In this document: piece after piece, positions 1 through 8,307 of the stretch
How the letters are laid out: each line of letters opens with the position of its first letter
How positions within the stretch are numbered: the stretch's first letter is position 1
DNA from: Candidatus Coprovivens excrementavium
GTDB lineage: Bacteria > Bacillota_I > Bacilli_A > RF39 > UBA660
Direction of reading: 5' to 3'
NCBI GenBank assembly: GCA_944363975.1
Contig: CALVVU010000003.1
Location: 124,001 to 188,000 of the forward strand
DNA: 64,000 bases
Position numbers and translations under genes: made by a program
The notes under the pieces: model-generated
Databases searched by the model: none
The model's input: the letters and a program-made list of their open reading frames with translations, nothing else
What the model was told of the DNA's origin: nothing

Positions 1-1018
1 TTTTAGAACACCTTTTTATAGAGATAGTGATCGAATTATTTATTCTCTTTCTTATACAAGATATATGGATAAGACACAAGTTTTTTCATTTAATAGTAAT
101 GATAATATTAGTAAGAGAATGACACATGTTCAAATGGTTAGTAAAGTAGCGCGAACAATTGGTAGAGCTTTAAGATTAAACGAAGATTTAATTGAAGCGG
201 CGGCTTTAGGGCATGATCTTGGACATGTACCATTTGGGCATGCTGGAGAGAAGATATTAAATGATATTAGTTTAGAATATGGTGAAGGATATTTTAATCA
301 TAATATTCAAAGTGTAAGAACATTAATGGTATTGGAAAATAATGGTGTTGGGTCTAATATTACATTACAAGTACTGGATGCTATTATGTGTCATAATGGT
401 GAATTAGAATTGAAGGAATATCGCCCTAAAAAGAAGACTAAGGAAGAGTTTTTAGATGAGTATAATAAGACTTATTTAGATAAGAATACAGTTAAGAAAT
501 TAGTACCAATGACTCTCGAAGGATGCGTAGTAAGAATTAGTGATATTATTGCTTATATTGGTCGTGATATTGAAGATGCAATAAGAATGGGAGTTATTGA
601 AAAAGATGAGATTCCACAAGAAATTTCATCAGTATTAGGTTTAACCAATAGAGAAATTATTAATACTATAAATGTTGATTTAATTGAACATAGTCTTGAT
701 AAAGATTATCTATGTATGAGTGAGGAAGTATTTCAAGCAATTAAGAAATTAAAGACTTTTAATTATGAACATATATACGCGAAAGCTAATACATCAGAAA
801 TGCTTGAGTTATATGAAGATATGTTTAGAAAAGTATTTAAAAATTGTTTAAATGATATAAAAACTAATAATAGAAATGGTCATATATATACAGTATTTTT
901 AAATGATATGTCTGATGATTATCTTCAAAAGACAACAGATGAAAGAAAAGTAATTGATTATATTGCTGGTATGACTGATGATTTTTTAGTTAGTGAATAT
1001 AATAGTATTGTTGATTAA
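1..1018 (+). CDS. dGTP triphosphohydrolase-like HD-domain protein (5' partial)
   Basis: Partial gene entering from the left edge; the frame is open from base 2. Codons before the first Met (base 65) read FRTPFYRDSDRII, which matches the conserved FRTPFxRDxDRI start of Dgt-family dNTP triphosphohydrolases, so the ATG at 65 is internal. Then come THVQMVSKVARTIGRAL and the metal-binding HD box HDLGHVPFGHAGE, as in the family, which hydrolyses dGTP to deoxyguanosine and triphosphate. A second His (CHNGE) and an Asp (RISDIIAYIGRDIEDA) further along complete the usual HD set. Substrate specificity cannot be read from sequence; many Firmicutes members are YwfO-like with broad dNTP use. It ends 78 bp before the next gene, which has its own promoter. 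Confidence 0.85.
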   Translation, partial: FRTPFYRDSDRIIYSLSYTRYMDKTQVFSFNSNDNISKRMTHVQMVSKVARTIGRALRLNEDLIEAAALGHDLGHVPFGHAGEKILNDISLEYGEGYFNHNIQSVRTLMVLENNGVGSNITLQVLDAIMCHNGELELKEYRPKKKTKEEFLDEYNKTYLDKNTVKKLVPMTLEGCVVRISDIIAYIGRDIEDAIRMGVIEKDEIPQEISSVLGLTNREIINTINVDLIEHSLDKDYLCMSEEVFQAIKKLKTFNYEHIYAKANTSEMLELYEDMFRKVFKNCLNDIKTNNRNGHIYTVFLNDMSDDYLQKTTDERKVIDYIAGMTDDFLVSEYNSIVD

Positions 1019-1029
1019 TTTTTAAAATA

Positions 1030-1058
1030 TTGATTTTGTAATATATAAATAATATAAT
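1030..1058 (+). promoter_or_regulatory. sigma-A-type promoter for the beta-propeller gene
   Basis: TTGATT (1030-1035), 17-nt spacer, TATAAT (1053-1058), 38 bp before the start codon at 1097. Confidence 0.6.
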
Positions 1059-1096
1059 TTAGGTAGCGATATAATTCGCAAAGGTAGGGATTTAAA

Positions 1097-2632
1097 ATGA
1101 AAAGTCAAAGTTCGAAAAAAATAAATCTTAAAGGATTAAATAAATTTTTAAAAAATTTTATTAAAGTTATAAAAAATAGTTTTAAAGCTTTAAGAGAAGT
1201 TAGAATTGGACCAGTAACTGGGAATATAATTTTAGTAGTAATAGTTGCCCTATTATTTATAATATTATTGGGTAATATTTTTAGTGATAAGAATTTAAAT
1301 TATCCTGTTATATATAATAATAGTGATGGAGATTTGTATCTTTTAAATAGTAAAGATAAAAATGATGAAAAGGCAATTAAACTTGCGGTTGGAGAAAGTG
1401 TAAGTAATGTAGTTTATGCTAATACATCTGAAAGATATGTTTTATTTATGAAGAATGAAGACTTATATTTGTATGATACTAAGCAAAAAGGAGAAACAAC
1501 AAAAATTATCGATAGTGTAATATCTTATACTTTCTCTGATGACGACAAGTATATTATTGCTTTATGTGAGGATAATTCTTTAAGAGTCTATAATTTTAAA
1601 GAAGAAGAGAAACTTGATTCTGATGTTTCTGATGTTATAGCTTTAAGTAAAGATAAGATATTATACGAAAAAGAGAAAACTCTTTATGTTAGAAGTTTAA
1701 ATTATAAGAAGGATGATCGTCAAAAAGTAACAGAGGAATATGAAACGCAAGTAAAATTGACTGAAGATGGTAAGAGTATTTTATATATTAATGAAGCTCG
1801 AGAATTGATTTCATATAATATAAAGAAAGATAATGATGAAGTTTTAGCTAAAAATGTTAGCTCTTATTATTGTAATACTGAAGATTGTGAAAAATTGTTT
1901 TATGTAGAAAGTGATGATACAAAGAAAATTTTCTATTATGATGGAAAGAAAGAAATAGAAGTAGCTAAAGATATATATGCAGTTAGTGATTATGATATAG
2001 AAAATAAACAAATTATTTATTCAACTATAGAAGATGGATTATATACTTTGTATTACCAAAAAGTAGGTAAAGATGCTGTTGTTATCGAAGATGAATTGAC
2101 TAGTATTCGTACAGTTAAATTATTCAATGGAAAAGATATATATTACATTAATGGTGATAATGAAGTTAAGTATGTTAAGATTAGTGGTGCTAAAATAGGT
2201 AATGTTAAAACATTAGCAAATGATGTAAGTGGTTATTTATATTCTTATAAAGATGGGTTTGCTTTTGTTGCTGATGTTGATAGTAATTCACGAGGTACTT
2301 TATATCTAGCAAAGAATGGAAAAGCTAAAGAAATTGATAGTGATGTAAACTATAGTTTGATAACAATAAGTAAAAACGGAAATAAAATATATTATTTAAA
2401 AGATTATAAAACTTCTGGTGATTTATTTGTGACTAGTGGAGGTAAAGGTAAGAAAATAGCTGATGATGTTTATACATTTGAGTATATTAATGATGATTTG
2501 ATTTATTATATTAAGGATTATAGTACTTCTAAATCACGTGGAGATTTATATAAATATAATGGAAAAACTATTAAGTTAGCTGATAATATTACAAGAATTG
2601 CTTCTTCACCAGTTAATTTTGAAGTTAAATAG
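1097..2632 (+). CDS. membrane-anchored beta-propeller-like protein
   Basis: Product of 511 residues, no firm family name. The N-terminus is Lys-rich (residues 1-36), followed by one hydrophobic segment (about 42-60), so it is predicted to be a signal-anchored protein with the long C-terminal part outside. That part is built of recurring short beta units of the type 'DLYLYDTK', 'SLRVYNFKE', 'TLYLAKNGKAKEIDSDV', 'DLYKYNGKTIKLADNI', which resemble TolB/WD40/DUF5050-like propeller blades. This fold usually serves as a binding scaffold; no catalytic motif is visible. The start is supported by 'ggtaggg' upstream. It has its own promoter and ends in a terminator just before dapF. A fair description is 'extracellular propeller protein of unknown ligand'. 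Confidence 0.6.
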   Translation: MKSQSSKKINLKGLNKFLKNFIKVIKNSFKALREVRIGPVTGNIILVVIVALLFIILLGNIFSDKNLNYPVIYNNSDGDLYLLNSKDKNDEKAIKLAVGESVSNVVYANTSERYVLFMKNEDLYLYDTKQKGETTKIIDSVISYTFSDDDKYIIALCEDNSLRVYNFKEEEKLDSDVSDVIALSKDKILYEKEKTLYVRSLNYKKDDRQKVTEEYETQVKLTEDGKSILYINEARELISYNIKKDNDEVLAKNVSSYYCNTEDCEKLFYVESDDTKKIFYYDGKKEIEVAKDIYAVSDYDIENKQIIYSTIEDGLYTLYYQKVGKDAVVIEDELTSIRTVKLFNGKDIYYINGDNEVKYVKISGAKIGNVKTLANDVSGYLYSYKDGFAFVADVDSNSRGTLYLAKNGKAKEIDSDVNYSLITISKNGNKIYYLKDYKTSGDLFVTSGGKGKKIADDVYTFEYINDDLIYYIKDYSTSKSRGDLYKYNGKTIKLADNITRIASSPVNFEVK

Positions 2633-2638
2633 AAATAA

Positions 2639-2669
2639 AGAGGGTCTATTGCAGGCCTTCTTTTGCTTT
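2639..2669 (+). terminator. Rho-independent terminator
   Basis: Nine-bp stem with G-U pairs (AGAGGGTCT / AGGCCTTCT, loop ATTGC) followed by a T-rich run, directly after the stop codon at 2632. Confidence 0.7.
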
Positions 2670-2672
2670 TTA

Positions 2673-2681
2673 TGGTATAAT
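2673..2681 (+). promoter_or_regulatory. extended -10 promoter for dapF
   Basis: TGGTATAAT (extended -10) lies 18 bp upstream of the dapF ATG with no good -35. The 5' leader would be only about a dozen bases. Confidence 0.5.
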
Positions 2682-2699
2682 ATGGGACAGGTGATATTA

Positions 2700-3539
2700 A
2701 TGAAGTTTACAAAGATGCATGGGTTAGGTAATGATTATATTTATATTAATACAATGGAAGAAGGGGAACATGATTATTCTTTTTTAGCAAAAAAATTTTC
2801 TGATCGTCATTTTGGAATAGGAGCTGATGGTATTATTACGATTTCGAAGTCACAAAATGATAAAAAAGCAGATTATTTTATGCAGATTTATAATGCAGAT
2901 GGTAGCAAAGGAGAAATGTGTGGTAATGGTATTCGTTGTGTTGGTAAATATGTTTATGAAAATGGTTTAACAAATAAAAAAAATTTATTAATAGATACAC
3001 TTGCCGGAGTAAAAAAATTAGATTTAAATGTTGAGAATAATAAGGTAATATCTGTGAGTGTAGATATGGGAAAACCTATGCTTCATAATGGGGTGGATTT
3101 GGAATTAAGTAAGGCTAAGCATATTTTGAATGTTGATGGCGATGAATATGAAGTATATGATATTTCAATGGGAAATCCACATACTGTTATTTTTGTTGAT
3201 GAAATAACAGATGATTTAGTATTAAAAATTGGACCTTTAATAGAGAGTAATAGTTATTATCCTAATCGTACAAATGTTGAATTTGTTAAAACAATTGATA
3301 AAGAAAATATCGAAATGAGAGTGTATGAAAGAGGTAGTGGGGAGACGATGGCTTGTGGAACTGGTGCTTGTGCAAGTGCAGCAATATATTTCTTAATAAA
3401 TAAACTAGATGAGGTTCAAGTTAAATTATTGGGTGGTACTTTGAATATTAAAAAAGATTCAAATAATCATCTTATTATGCAAGGTCCAGCTACAAAAGTT
3501 TTTGAAGGAAATATTGATTTAAATGATATTATAAAATAA
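2700..3539 (+). CDS. dapF: diaminopimelate epimerase
   Basis: Converts LL-diaminopimelate to meso-diaminopimelate, the last-but-one step to lysine and the source of the DAP cross-linking residue of peptidoglycan. The 279-residue length is normal. The start MKFTKMHGLGNDYIYI is the canonical DapF N-terminus, so ATG 2700 is used rather than an upstream in-frame start at 2598 that lies inside the previous gene. Both catalytic cysteines are in place: MCGNGIRC and ACGTGACAS. Its presence implies DAP-type wall synthesis and sets this organism apart from wall-less Mollicutes. Confidence 0.96.
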   Translation: MKFTKMHGLGNDYIYINTMEEGEHDYSFLAKKFSDRHFGIGADGIITISKSQNDKKADYFMQIYNADGSKGEMCGNGIRCVGKYVYENGLTNKKNLLIDTLAGVKKLDLNVENNKVISVSVDMGKPMLHNGVDLELSKAKHILNVDGDEYEVYDISMGNPHTVIFVDEITDDLVLKIGPLIESNSYYPNRTNVEFVKTIDKENIEMRVYERGSGETMACGTGACASAAIYFLINKLDEVQVKLLGGTLNIKKDSNNHLIMQGPATKVFEGNIDLNDIIK

Positions 3540-3576
3540 TAAAAAAAAGACATAATAAATAATGGTGAGGTGGCTT

Positions 3577-4839
3577 ATGGAATATAAAGTATATGATTGT
3601 GATAGTTATAGAGTACATACTATTAAAATGGATAAGTTTAAAAATTGTTCAATGGAAATAATGTTTAGAAATAAATTAGTTAAGGAAGAGATAACAGCTA
3701 ATATTATGTTAGTAGATATGTTAATGCATTCGAGTAAAAAGTTTCCTAAACGAAGAGATGTTGCTATTGAACTTGAAAATTTATATAGTTCTTCTGTTCG
3801 TGGATTTACAACACGTTTAGGAAATAGTATAATGTTATCTTTTGTTTTGGACTTTTTGAATCCTAAATATTGTGATGAAGGTTATTTGGAAGATGTATTG
3901 TCTTTGCCTTTTGAAATGTTATTAAATCCTAATATTGAAAATCAAGAATTTGATAAACGTAGTTTTGGAATAATTAAGAATCGAATAAAAAGTGACATAG
4001 AATCTTTAAAAGAAAATGCTTCTCGTTATGCTTTTCGAAGAAGTTTAACTCTTATGGATGAAAATAGTCCTAGTAGTTATTATATGGTTGGATATTTAGA
4101 TGATTTAGAAAACATAACACCTTCTTCTTTAGTTGAGACTTATAATCATATGTTAAATGATTTTGTATGTGATATATATATTATAGGTAATTTAGATATG
4201 GATAAAGTCGTTGATATTATAAAAGATAAATTTGTAATAAAAACAATAAAAGATTTTAAAATAGATTTATATGTAGATAATAAAGTAAGAAAGAAAAATT
4301 TGGATATTTGTGAAACAGGTAAATATGAACAAGATTCTTTTGTAATGATTTATAATTTAGATAATCTAGATAAAAAAGAAAGGGATTTTACAATTCATTT
4401 ATTTAATATTATTTTTGGTAGTGGAGGATTAACTAGTAAATTATATAAATATTTAAGAGAAGAGAATTCTTTATGTTATATTGCTTCAAGTATGTATCAA
4501 AAATATGATGGCTTGTTACTTGTATATTCAGGAATAGATAAAAAAGATAAAAATAAATGTATTAAGTTAGTAAATAAAGCTTTGCAAGAAATGATTAATG
4601 GAGATTTTACTGATGATGAGTTAGATAATGCTAAAAAAGCAGTAATATCATCGATAAAAATGAGTGAAGATACTAATGGAGGAATTATTAATAATTATTT
4701 ATTTAATGAGTTAGATAATTTGCCTTTATATGATGAACGTGTAAAAGAGTTTAAAAAAGTTACTAAAAAAGAAATTATGGATATGGCTAAAAAAATAAAA
4801 TTAAACTTAATATATTTACTTAGTGGGGAGGAAAAATAA
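3577..4839 (+). CDS. M16-family peptidase-like protein, non-catalytic partner (YmfF/YfmF-type)
   Basis: Product of 420 residues, start at ATG 3577 after GAGGTGG. It has the M16 fold signatures of a late half ('IIFGSGGLTSKLYKYLREENSLCYIASSMY') but lacks the HxxEH zinc motif in the N-terminal half, where the sequence reads NIMLVDMLMHSSKKFP. It is translationally coupled to the active M16 gene downstream: its TAA overlaps the next ATG (TAATG). In Bacillus, YmfF and YmfH form this inactive/active pair and related heterodimers process peptides. Substrate unknown; the pairing is the best evidence for function. Confidence 0.8.
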   Translation: MEYKVYDCDSYRVHTIKMDKFKNCSMEIMFRNKLVKEEITANIMLVDMLMHSSKKFPKRRDVAIELENLYSSSVRGFTTRLGNSIMLSFVLDFLNPKYCDEGYLEDVLSLPFEMLLNPNIENQEFDKRSFGIIKNRIKSDIESLKENASRYAFRRSLTLMDENSPSSYYMVGYLDDLENITPSSLVETYNHMLNDFVCDIYIIGNLDMDKVVDIIKDKFVIKTIKDFKIDLYVDNKVRKKNLDICETGKYEQDSFVMIYNLDNLDKKERDFTIHLFNIIFGSGGLTSKLYKYLREENSLCYIASSMYQKYDGLLLVYSGIDKKDKNKCIKLVNKALQEMINGDFTDDELDNAKKAVISSIKMSEDTNGGIINNYLFNELDNLPLYDERVKEFKKVTKKEIMDMAKKIKLNLIYLLSGEEK

Positions 4840-6122
4840 TGCAAGAGATCATATTGAATGGTGTAGATGAAAAAGTATTATGTGAAACATTGGAAAATGG
4901 TCTTTCTGTATATATGTTGGTTAATGAAAAAGTAAATAATTTTTATATGACTTTAAGCGTAAAATATGGTTCTATTGATACGGAGTTTAAAGCTAAAGGA
5001 GACAAGGAATTTACTAAGGTTCATGATGGAGTTGCACATTTTTTAGAACATGTTAATTTTAATGAAGGAGAAGGAAAAACCGCCCATGATTATTTTAATA
5101 GTTTGGGTAGTTCAATTAATGCTTTTACAACTTTTGATTTTACTTTGTACGAAGTATTTGGTTCATCAGAATTTGCTAAGAATTTAAATCATTTACTTGA
5201 TTATGTACAAACGCCATATTTTACAAAAGCGTTAATCGAGAAAGAAAAAGGAATTATTTGTGAAGAAGTAAAAATGGGCAAGAATAATCCTGGAAGTAAA
5301 TTATATTATGGTATGAATAACGCTTTATTTAAAAAGGATAAAAGGCGTAAATTAGTTACAGGAGAAGTTGAAGATGTTCAAGAAACAACGGTTGATGAAT
5401 TGCAAAAAGTGTATGATACCTTTTATCATCCAGCTAATATGTATCTAGTTATTACAGGTAATTTTAATCCTTATGAAGCTATTGGAATAATAAAAGAAAA
5501 TCAAAGTAAAAAGGAATTTTTAAGTTATAAGCAGCCAGTTAAGAAAAAAATAAAAGAACCGGTAAATGTTAATGAAAAGTATAAAGAAATAGAAGCTAAT
5601 GTAGAAATACCTAAAGTTAAAATTAGTTATAAAATGCCATTAAGTATTTTTGGCGATTATTCACAAATGGAGTTAAGTATTTATTTAAGCATAATATTGC
5701 GAAATAATTTTGGAGCTACATCTTATTTAAAAGATGAATTGTTAGAAAAGGAATTAATTGTTGGTTTACGTGCTGGAAGGGAGATATTTCAAGATGTTGT
5801 AACGATTGATTTAACTGTTGAAACAAAATATCCTAATGAGTTAATACCTATATTAAAAGATAAAATGGAACACCTTGAATTAAGTAGAGATGATTTAAAG
5901 AGAAGAATTCGTTGTAATATAGCAGCTTTAATTAATGATTTTGATGATATTGAATATGTTAATACTGATATAGTTGATCAGTTAATTACTTATGGAAAGA
6001 TAGAAAATAACATTTATGATTTATATAGAACTTTAGATTTAGATAAAGCTAATGATATAATTAAAAAAATTGATACTGAACATAATAGTGTTGTTGTTTT
6101 AATTCCTTTTAGTGAAAAATAA
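4839..6122 (+). CDS. M16-family zinc peptidase, catalytic subunit (YmfH-type)
   Basis: Product of 427 residues. The inverted zinc motif HFLEH is at residues 67-71 (VAHFLEHVNFNEGEGK), and the distal acidic segment KGIICEEVKMGKNNPG follows at the expected distance, so this subunit should be active. A second M16 domain follows without a metal site. Coupled to the upstream inactive homologue by a 1-bp stop/start overlap, which favours heterodimer formation. Family knowledge: such pairs cleave short peptides, sometimes pheromones or bacteriocin precursors; no substrate is indicated here. Confidence 0.85.
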   Translation: MQEIILNGVDEKVLCETLENGLSVYMLVNEKVNNFYMTLSVKYGSIDTEFKAKGDKEFTKVHDGVAHFLEHVNFNEGEGKTAHDYFNSLGSSINAFTTFDFTLYEVFGSSEFAKNLNHLLDYVQTPYFTKALIEKEKGIICEEVKMGKNNPGSKLYYGMNNALFKKDKRRKLVTGEVEDVQETTVDELQKVYDTFYHPANMYLVITGNFNPYEAIGIIKENQSKKEFLSYKQPVKKKIKEPVNVNEKYKEIEANVEIPKVKISYKMPLSIFGDYSQMELSIYLSIILRNNFGATSYLKDELLEKELIVGLRAGREIFQDVVTIDLTVETKYPNELIPILKDKMEHLELSRDDLKRRIRCNIAALINDFDDIEYVNTDIVDQLITYGKIENNIYDLYRTLDLDKANDIIKKIDTEHNSVVVLIPFSEK

Positions 6123-6131
6123 TAGTATAAT

Positions 6132-6160
6132 TTGACATCTCTTTTTAGATAGTGTAAAAT
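6132..6160 (+). promoter_or_regulatory. strong sigma-A promoter
   Basis: Perfect TTGACA (6132-6137), 17-nt spacer, TAAAAT (6155-6160) with TG just before the -10. It drives the gene at 6188. Confidence 0.75.
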
Positions 6161-6187
6161 ATCGCTGCTTTGAAGGGGTGTTTTTAT

Positions 6188-7318
6188 ATGCGTAAATCTT
6201 ATGAATATTATGAAAAAAAGTTAGGTATATCTAATTATGAAGTAGATAAAATAGCTACAATTATAGATAGTATTGAAAAAGAAACAGCTAGTGAAGAAGA
6301 TATTAGATGTTTAGGTAGTAATGGTCTTAAATTTTGTCTTTGTGAAGGTAAATATGAATTGTTTAAAAAATTAATTAGTCCTTTTAGTTATGATGATAAT
6401 GGCGTTATTAGATATAAGTATTTGTTAGATGCTATTAGCTTAGGATTAGTAGAATTTATTATGAGTTGTCCTAGTTCAATTATGGAGTATTGGGCATTAG
6501 AAAATAAAAACGATAATTTAAAAGGGTCAATTTCTGTTGAAGAAGCAGCAAGAGATGCTGTAGTTTTATATCCTACTTTAAAAAAAGAATTGCTTGATAG
6601 TATATATAATATAGATAAAAATAAAATAATGACGATTAAAATAAGAGATGTATTAGCTAGACAAATCAGTGGATTAGGTCATCCTATTAAGTCAGAAAAA
6701 GATGTTATATATTATGTGGAGTTACCTGTATTATATCCTTGTTTAGATTTATTTAATAAAAATATTATTACAGTTGCTAACGATACTGGTGGCTGTTATG
6801 ATGATTATATTAAAGAAGACGAGGAAAATAATATTTTTATGACTAATATTATAATTGATTATAATTCTTTGGATGAAGGTAATAAGGAGATTGCGCAAAT
6901 GTTAGTTGCTGATGGTCATGGTAAAATCTTAGATGTTTTATCTGGAAAAGAGTTATTTATTGAAGTACCTTGTAAGAGAAATGAAACTGTATTAGATGTA
7001 AGTAAGAGAATGATGGATTTAGTAAATTTGTTTCATAAACAAGATATGCTTTATGGAGTACTAGGTGATAATGAGATAGATGCTATTATTAATAATAATT
7101 ATAGATATTTAAGTAATGATAAAAAAAGAGAAGTATATGATTTATTAAATGATAGTTATTCTGATGAGAATATAGTTAAAGTATTTAGTTATTTTCCTTT
7201 TTCGACTGTATATTATGATGAAGAAGAGAGAAAGTTTTGGATTAGTAAATATTATTATGATAAACATAGAGAATATTTAAATGAACAATTAAATTTTGAT
7301 GGACAAGGTTTAAAATAA
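6188..7318 (+). CDS. protein of unknown function
   Basis: Product of 376 residues that I do not recognise. The start is ATG 6188 (MRKSYEYYEKKLG) after AAGGGG; an in-frame TTG at 6170 has no SD. Soluble, acidic, Tyr-rich, without signal peptide or membrane segment. The N-terminal part (to about residue 170) is predicted mainly helical and resembles ankyrin-like helical pairs in composition (LGSNGLKFCLCEGKYELFKKLI); the later part contains mixed beta segments. It has its own strong promoter and a terminator shared with the convergent rpsD, so it is monocistronic. Confidence 0.6.
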   Translation: MRKSYEYYEKKLGISNYEVDKIATIIDSIEKETASEEDIRCLGSNGLKFCLCEGKYELFKKLISPFSYDDNGVIRYKYLLDAISLGLVEFIMSCPSSIMEYWALENKNDNLKGSISVEEAARDAVVLYPTLKKELLDSIYNIDKNKIMTIKIRDVLARQISGLGHPIKSEKDVIYYVELPVLYPCLDLFNKNIITVANDTGGCYDDYIKEDEENNIFMTNIIIDYNSLDEGNKEIAQMLVADGHGKILDVLSGKELFIEVPCKRNETVLDVSKRMMDLVNLFHKQDMLYGVLGDNEIDAIINNNYRYLSNDKKREVYDLLNDSYSDENIVKVFSYFPFSTVYYDEEERKFWISKYYYDKHREYLNEQLNFDGQGLK

Positions 7319-7348
7319 AAAAACTCACTATGATGAAGTGAGTTTTTT
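7319..7348. terminator. bidirectional terminator between convergent genes
   Basis: Stem AAACTCACT / AGTGAGTTT with T-run on both strands, between the stop of the 6188 gene and the stop of rpsD. Confidence 0.8.
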
Positions 7349-7353
7349 GTTTA

Positions 7354-7956
7354 CTATCTATTATAGTATTCAACGATAAGTGTTTCGTTAATATCAGCGT
7401 TAAGTTCGCTTCTATCTGGTAATCTTAATAATTTTCCAGACATAGTTTTTTGATCAAATTCAACATATGCAGGACGACTTAAGCAAGTTTCAACAGCTTC
7501 TTTGATAGCAGCATGATCTAAAGAATTTTCTTTAACAGCTACTACGTCGCCAACTTTAACTTGATATGATGGGATATCAACTTTAACACCATTTACAGTA
7601 ATATGACCGTGGTTAACAACTTGTCTTGCTGCTCTTCTTGTTTTAGCTAAACCTAAGCGATAAACAACGTTATCTAATCTAGATTCTAATAAGCAAAGTA
7701 AGTTGAAACCAGCTTTACCTTCCATTTTAGCTGCTTTTTCGAATAATTTATGGAATTGTTTTTCATTTAATCCATACATTAATCTAATTTTTTGTTTTTC
7801 AGCTAATTGGATACCATATTCACTTGATTTACGTCTTCTGTCATTTCCGTGTGCTCCAGGAGCATATGGACGTTTTGCTAATTCTTTACCATTTTCAAGA
7901 ATTGAAAATCCTAAACGACGAGATTTTTTGTAAACAGGTCCAGTATATCTTGCCAT
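7354..7956 (-). CDS. rpsD: 30S ribosomal protein S4
   Basis: Product of 200 residues, normal Firmicutes S4 length, starting [19 protein letters not shown]. It contains the central S4 RNA-binding domain ([50 protein letters not shown]). S4 nucleates 16S 5'-domain assembly and in many bacteria represses its own synthesis. The gene stands alone, as in Bacillus, instead of in the alpha operon. It has a perfect -35/-10 promoter at 8122-8149 and a roughly 160-nt structured leader, consistent with autoregulation. SD 'gaaaggag' lies 8 nt before ATG. Confidence 0.97.
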   Translation of the reverse strand: MARYTGPVYKKSRRLGFSILENGKELAKRPYAPGAHGNDRRRKSSEYGIQLAEKQKIRLMYGLNEKQFHKLFEKAAKMEGKAGFNLLCLLESRLDNVVYRLGLAKTRRAARQVVNHGHITVNGVKVDIPSYQVKVGDVVAVKENSLDHAAIKEAVETCLSRPAYVEFDQKTMSGKLLRLPDRSELNADINETLIVEYYNR

Positions 7957-8115
7957 AGTATTTCTCCTTTCTATATATTTTTGATATATAGGGTTGCTAT
8001 ATATAGTTTATAGGGAGTTTATTTAGGTATTTTCTCTAAGGCAGCCTTAGATACTAATACACCATAAGGTAATAAACACATTATAAATATATATAGTGCT
8101 GCCAAATACATCGCA
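7957..8115 (-). ncRNA. candidate S4-autoregulated rpsD mRNA leader
   Basis: On the minus strand a transcript from the promoter at 8122-8149 would carry about 160 untranslated nt. These contain a long-range GGCAGC/GCTGCC pairing (8098-8103 with 8040-8045) enclosing smaller helices. Firmicutes rpsD leaders are known to fold and bind S4; the assignment rests on position, length and this stem, not on a covariance search. Confidence 0.5.
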
Positions 8116-8121
8116 ATATTA

Positions 8122-8149
8122 ATTATACATTAAATAGTTAAAATGTCAA
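8122..8149 (-). promoter_or_regulatory. rpsD promoter
   Basis: Minus strand TTGACA (8149-8144), 16-nt spacer, TATAAT (8127-8122). Both hexamers are perfect. Confidence 0.75.
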
Positions 8150-8307
8150 ATAAAATTGGGACTTTTAGGTATTAGTTTATAAAATAAAGAAATGTTAATT
8201 TACAAAATGATTAACAAATGAATTTTAATAATTTTTCTATTACAACTATATTTTGGACAGATAATGTGTTATTATAATTATGTAAGATTAGAATAGGAGG
8301 TATAATT

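Noticed and set aside
65-1018. Complete gene starting at ATG 65
   Set aside because: Frame is open to base 2 and the upstream codons encode the conserved FRTPFxRDxDRI segment, so the gene is cut by the window edge.
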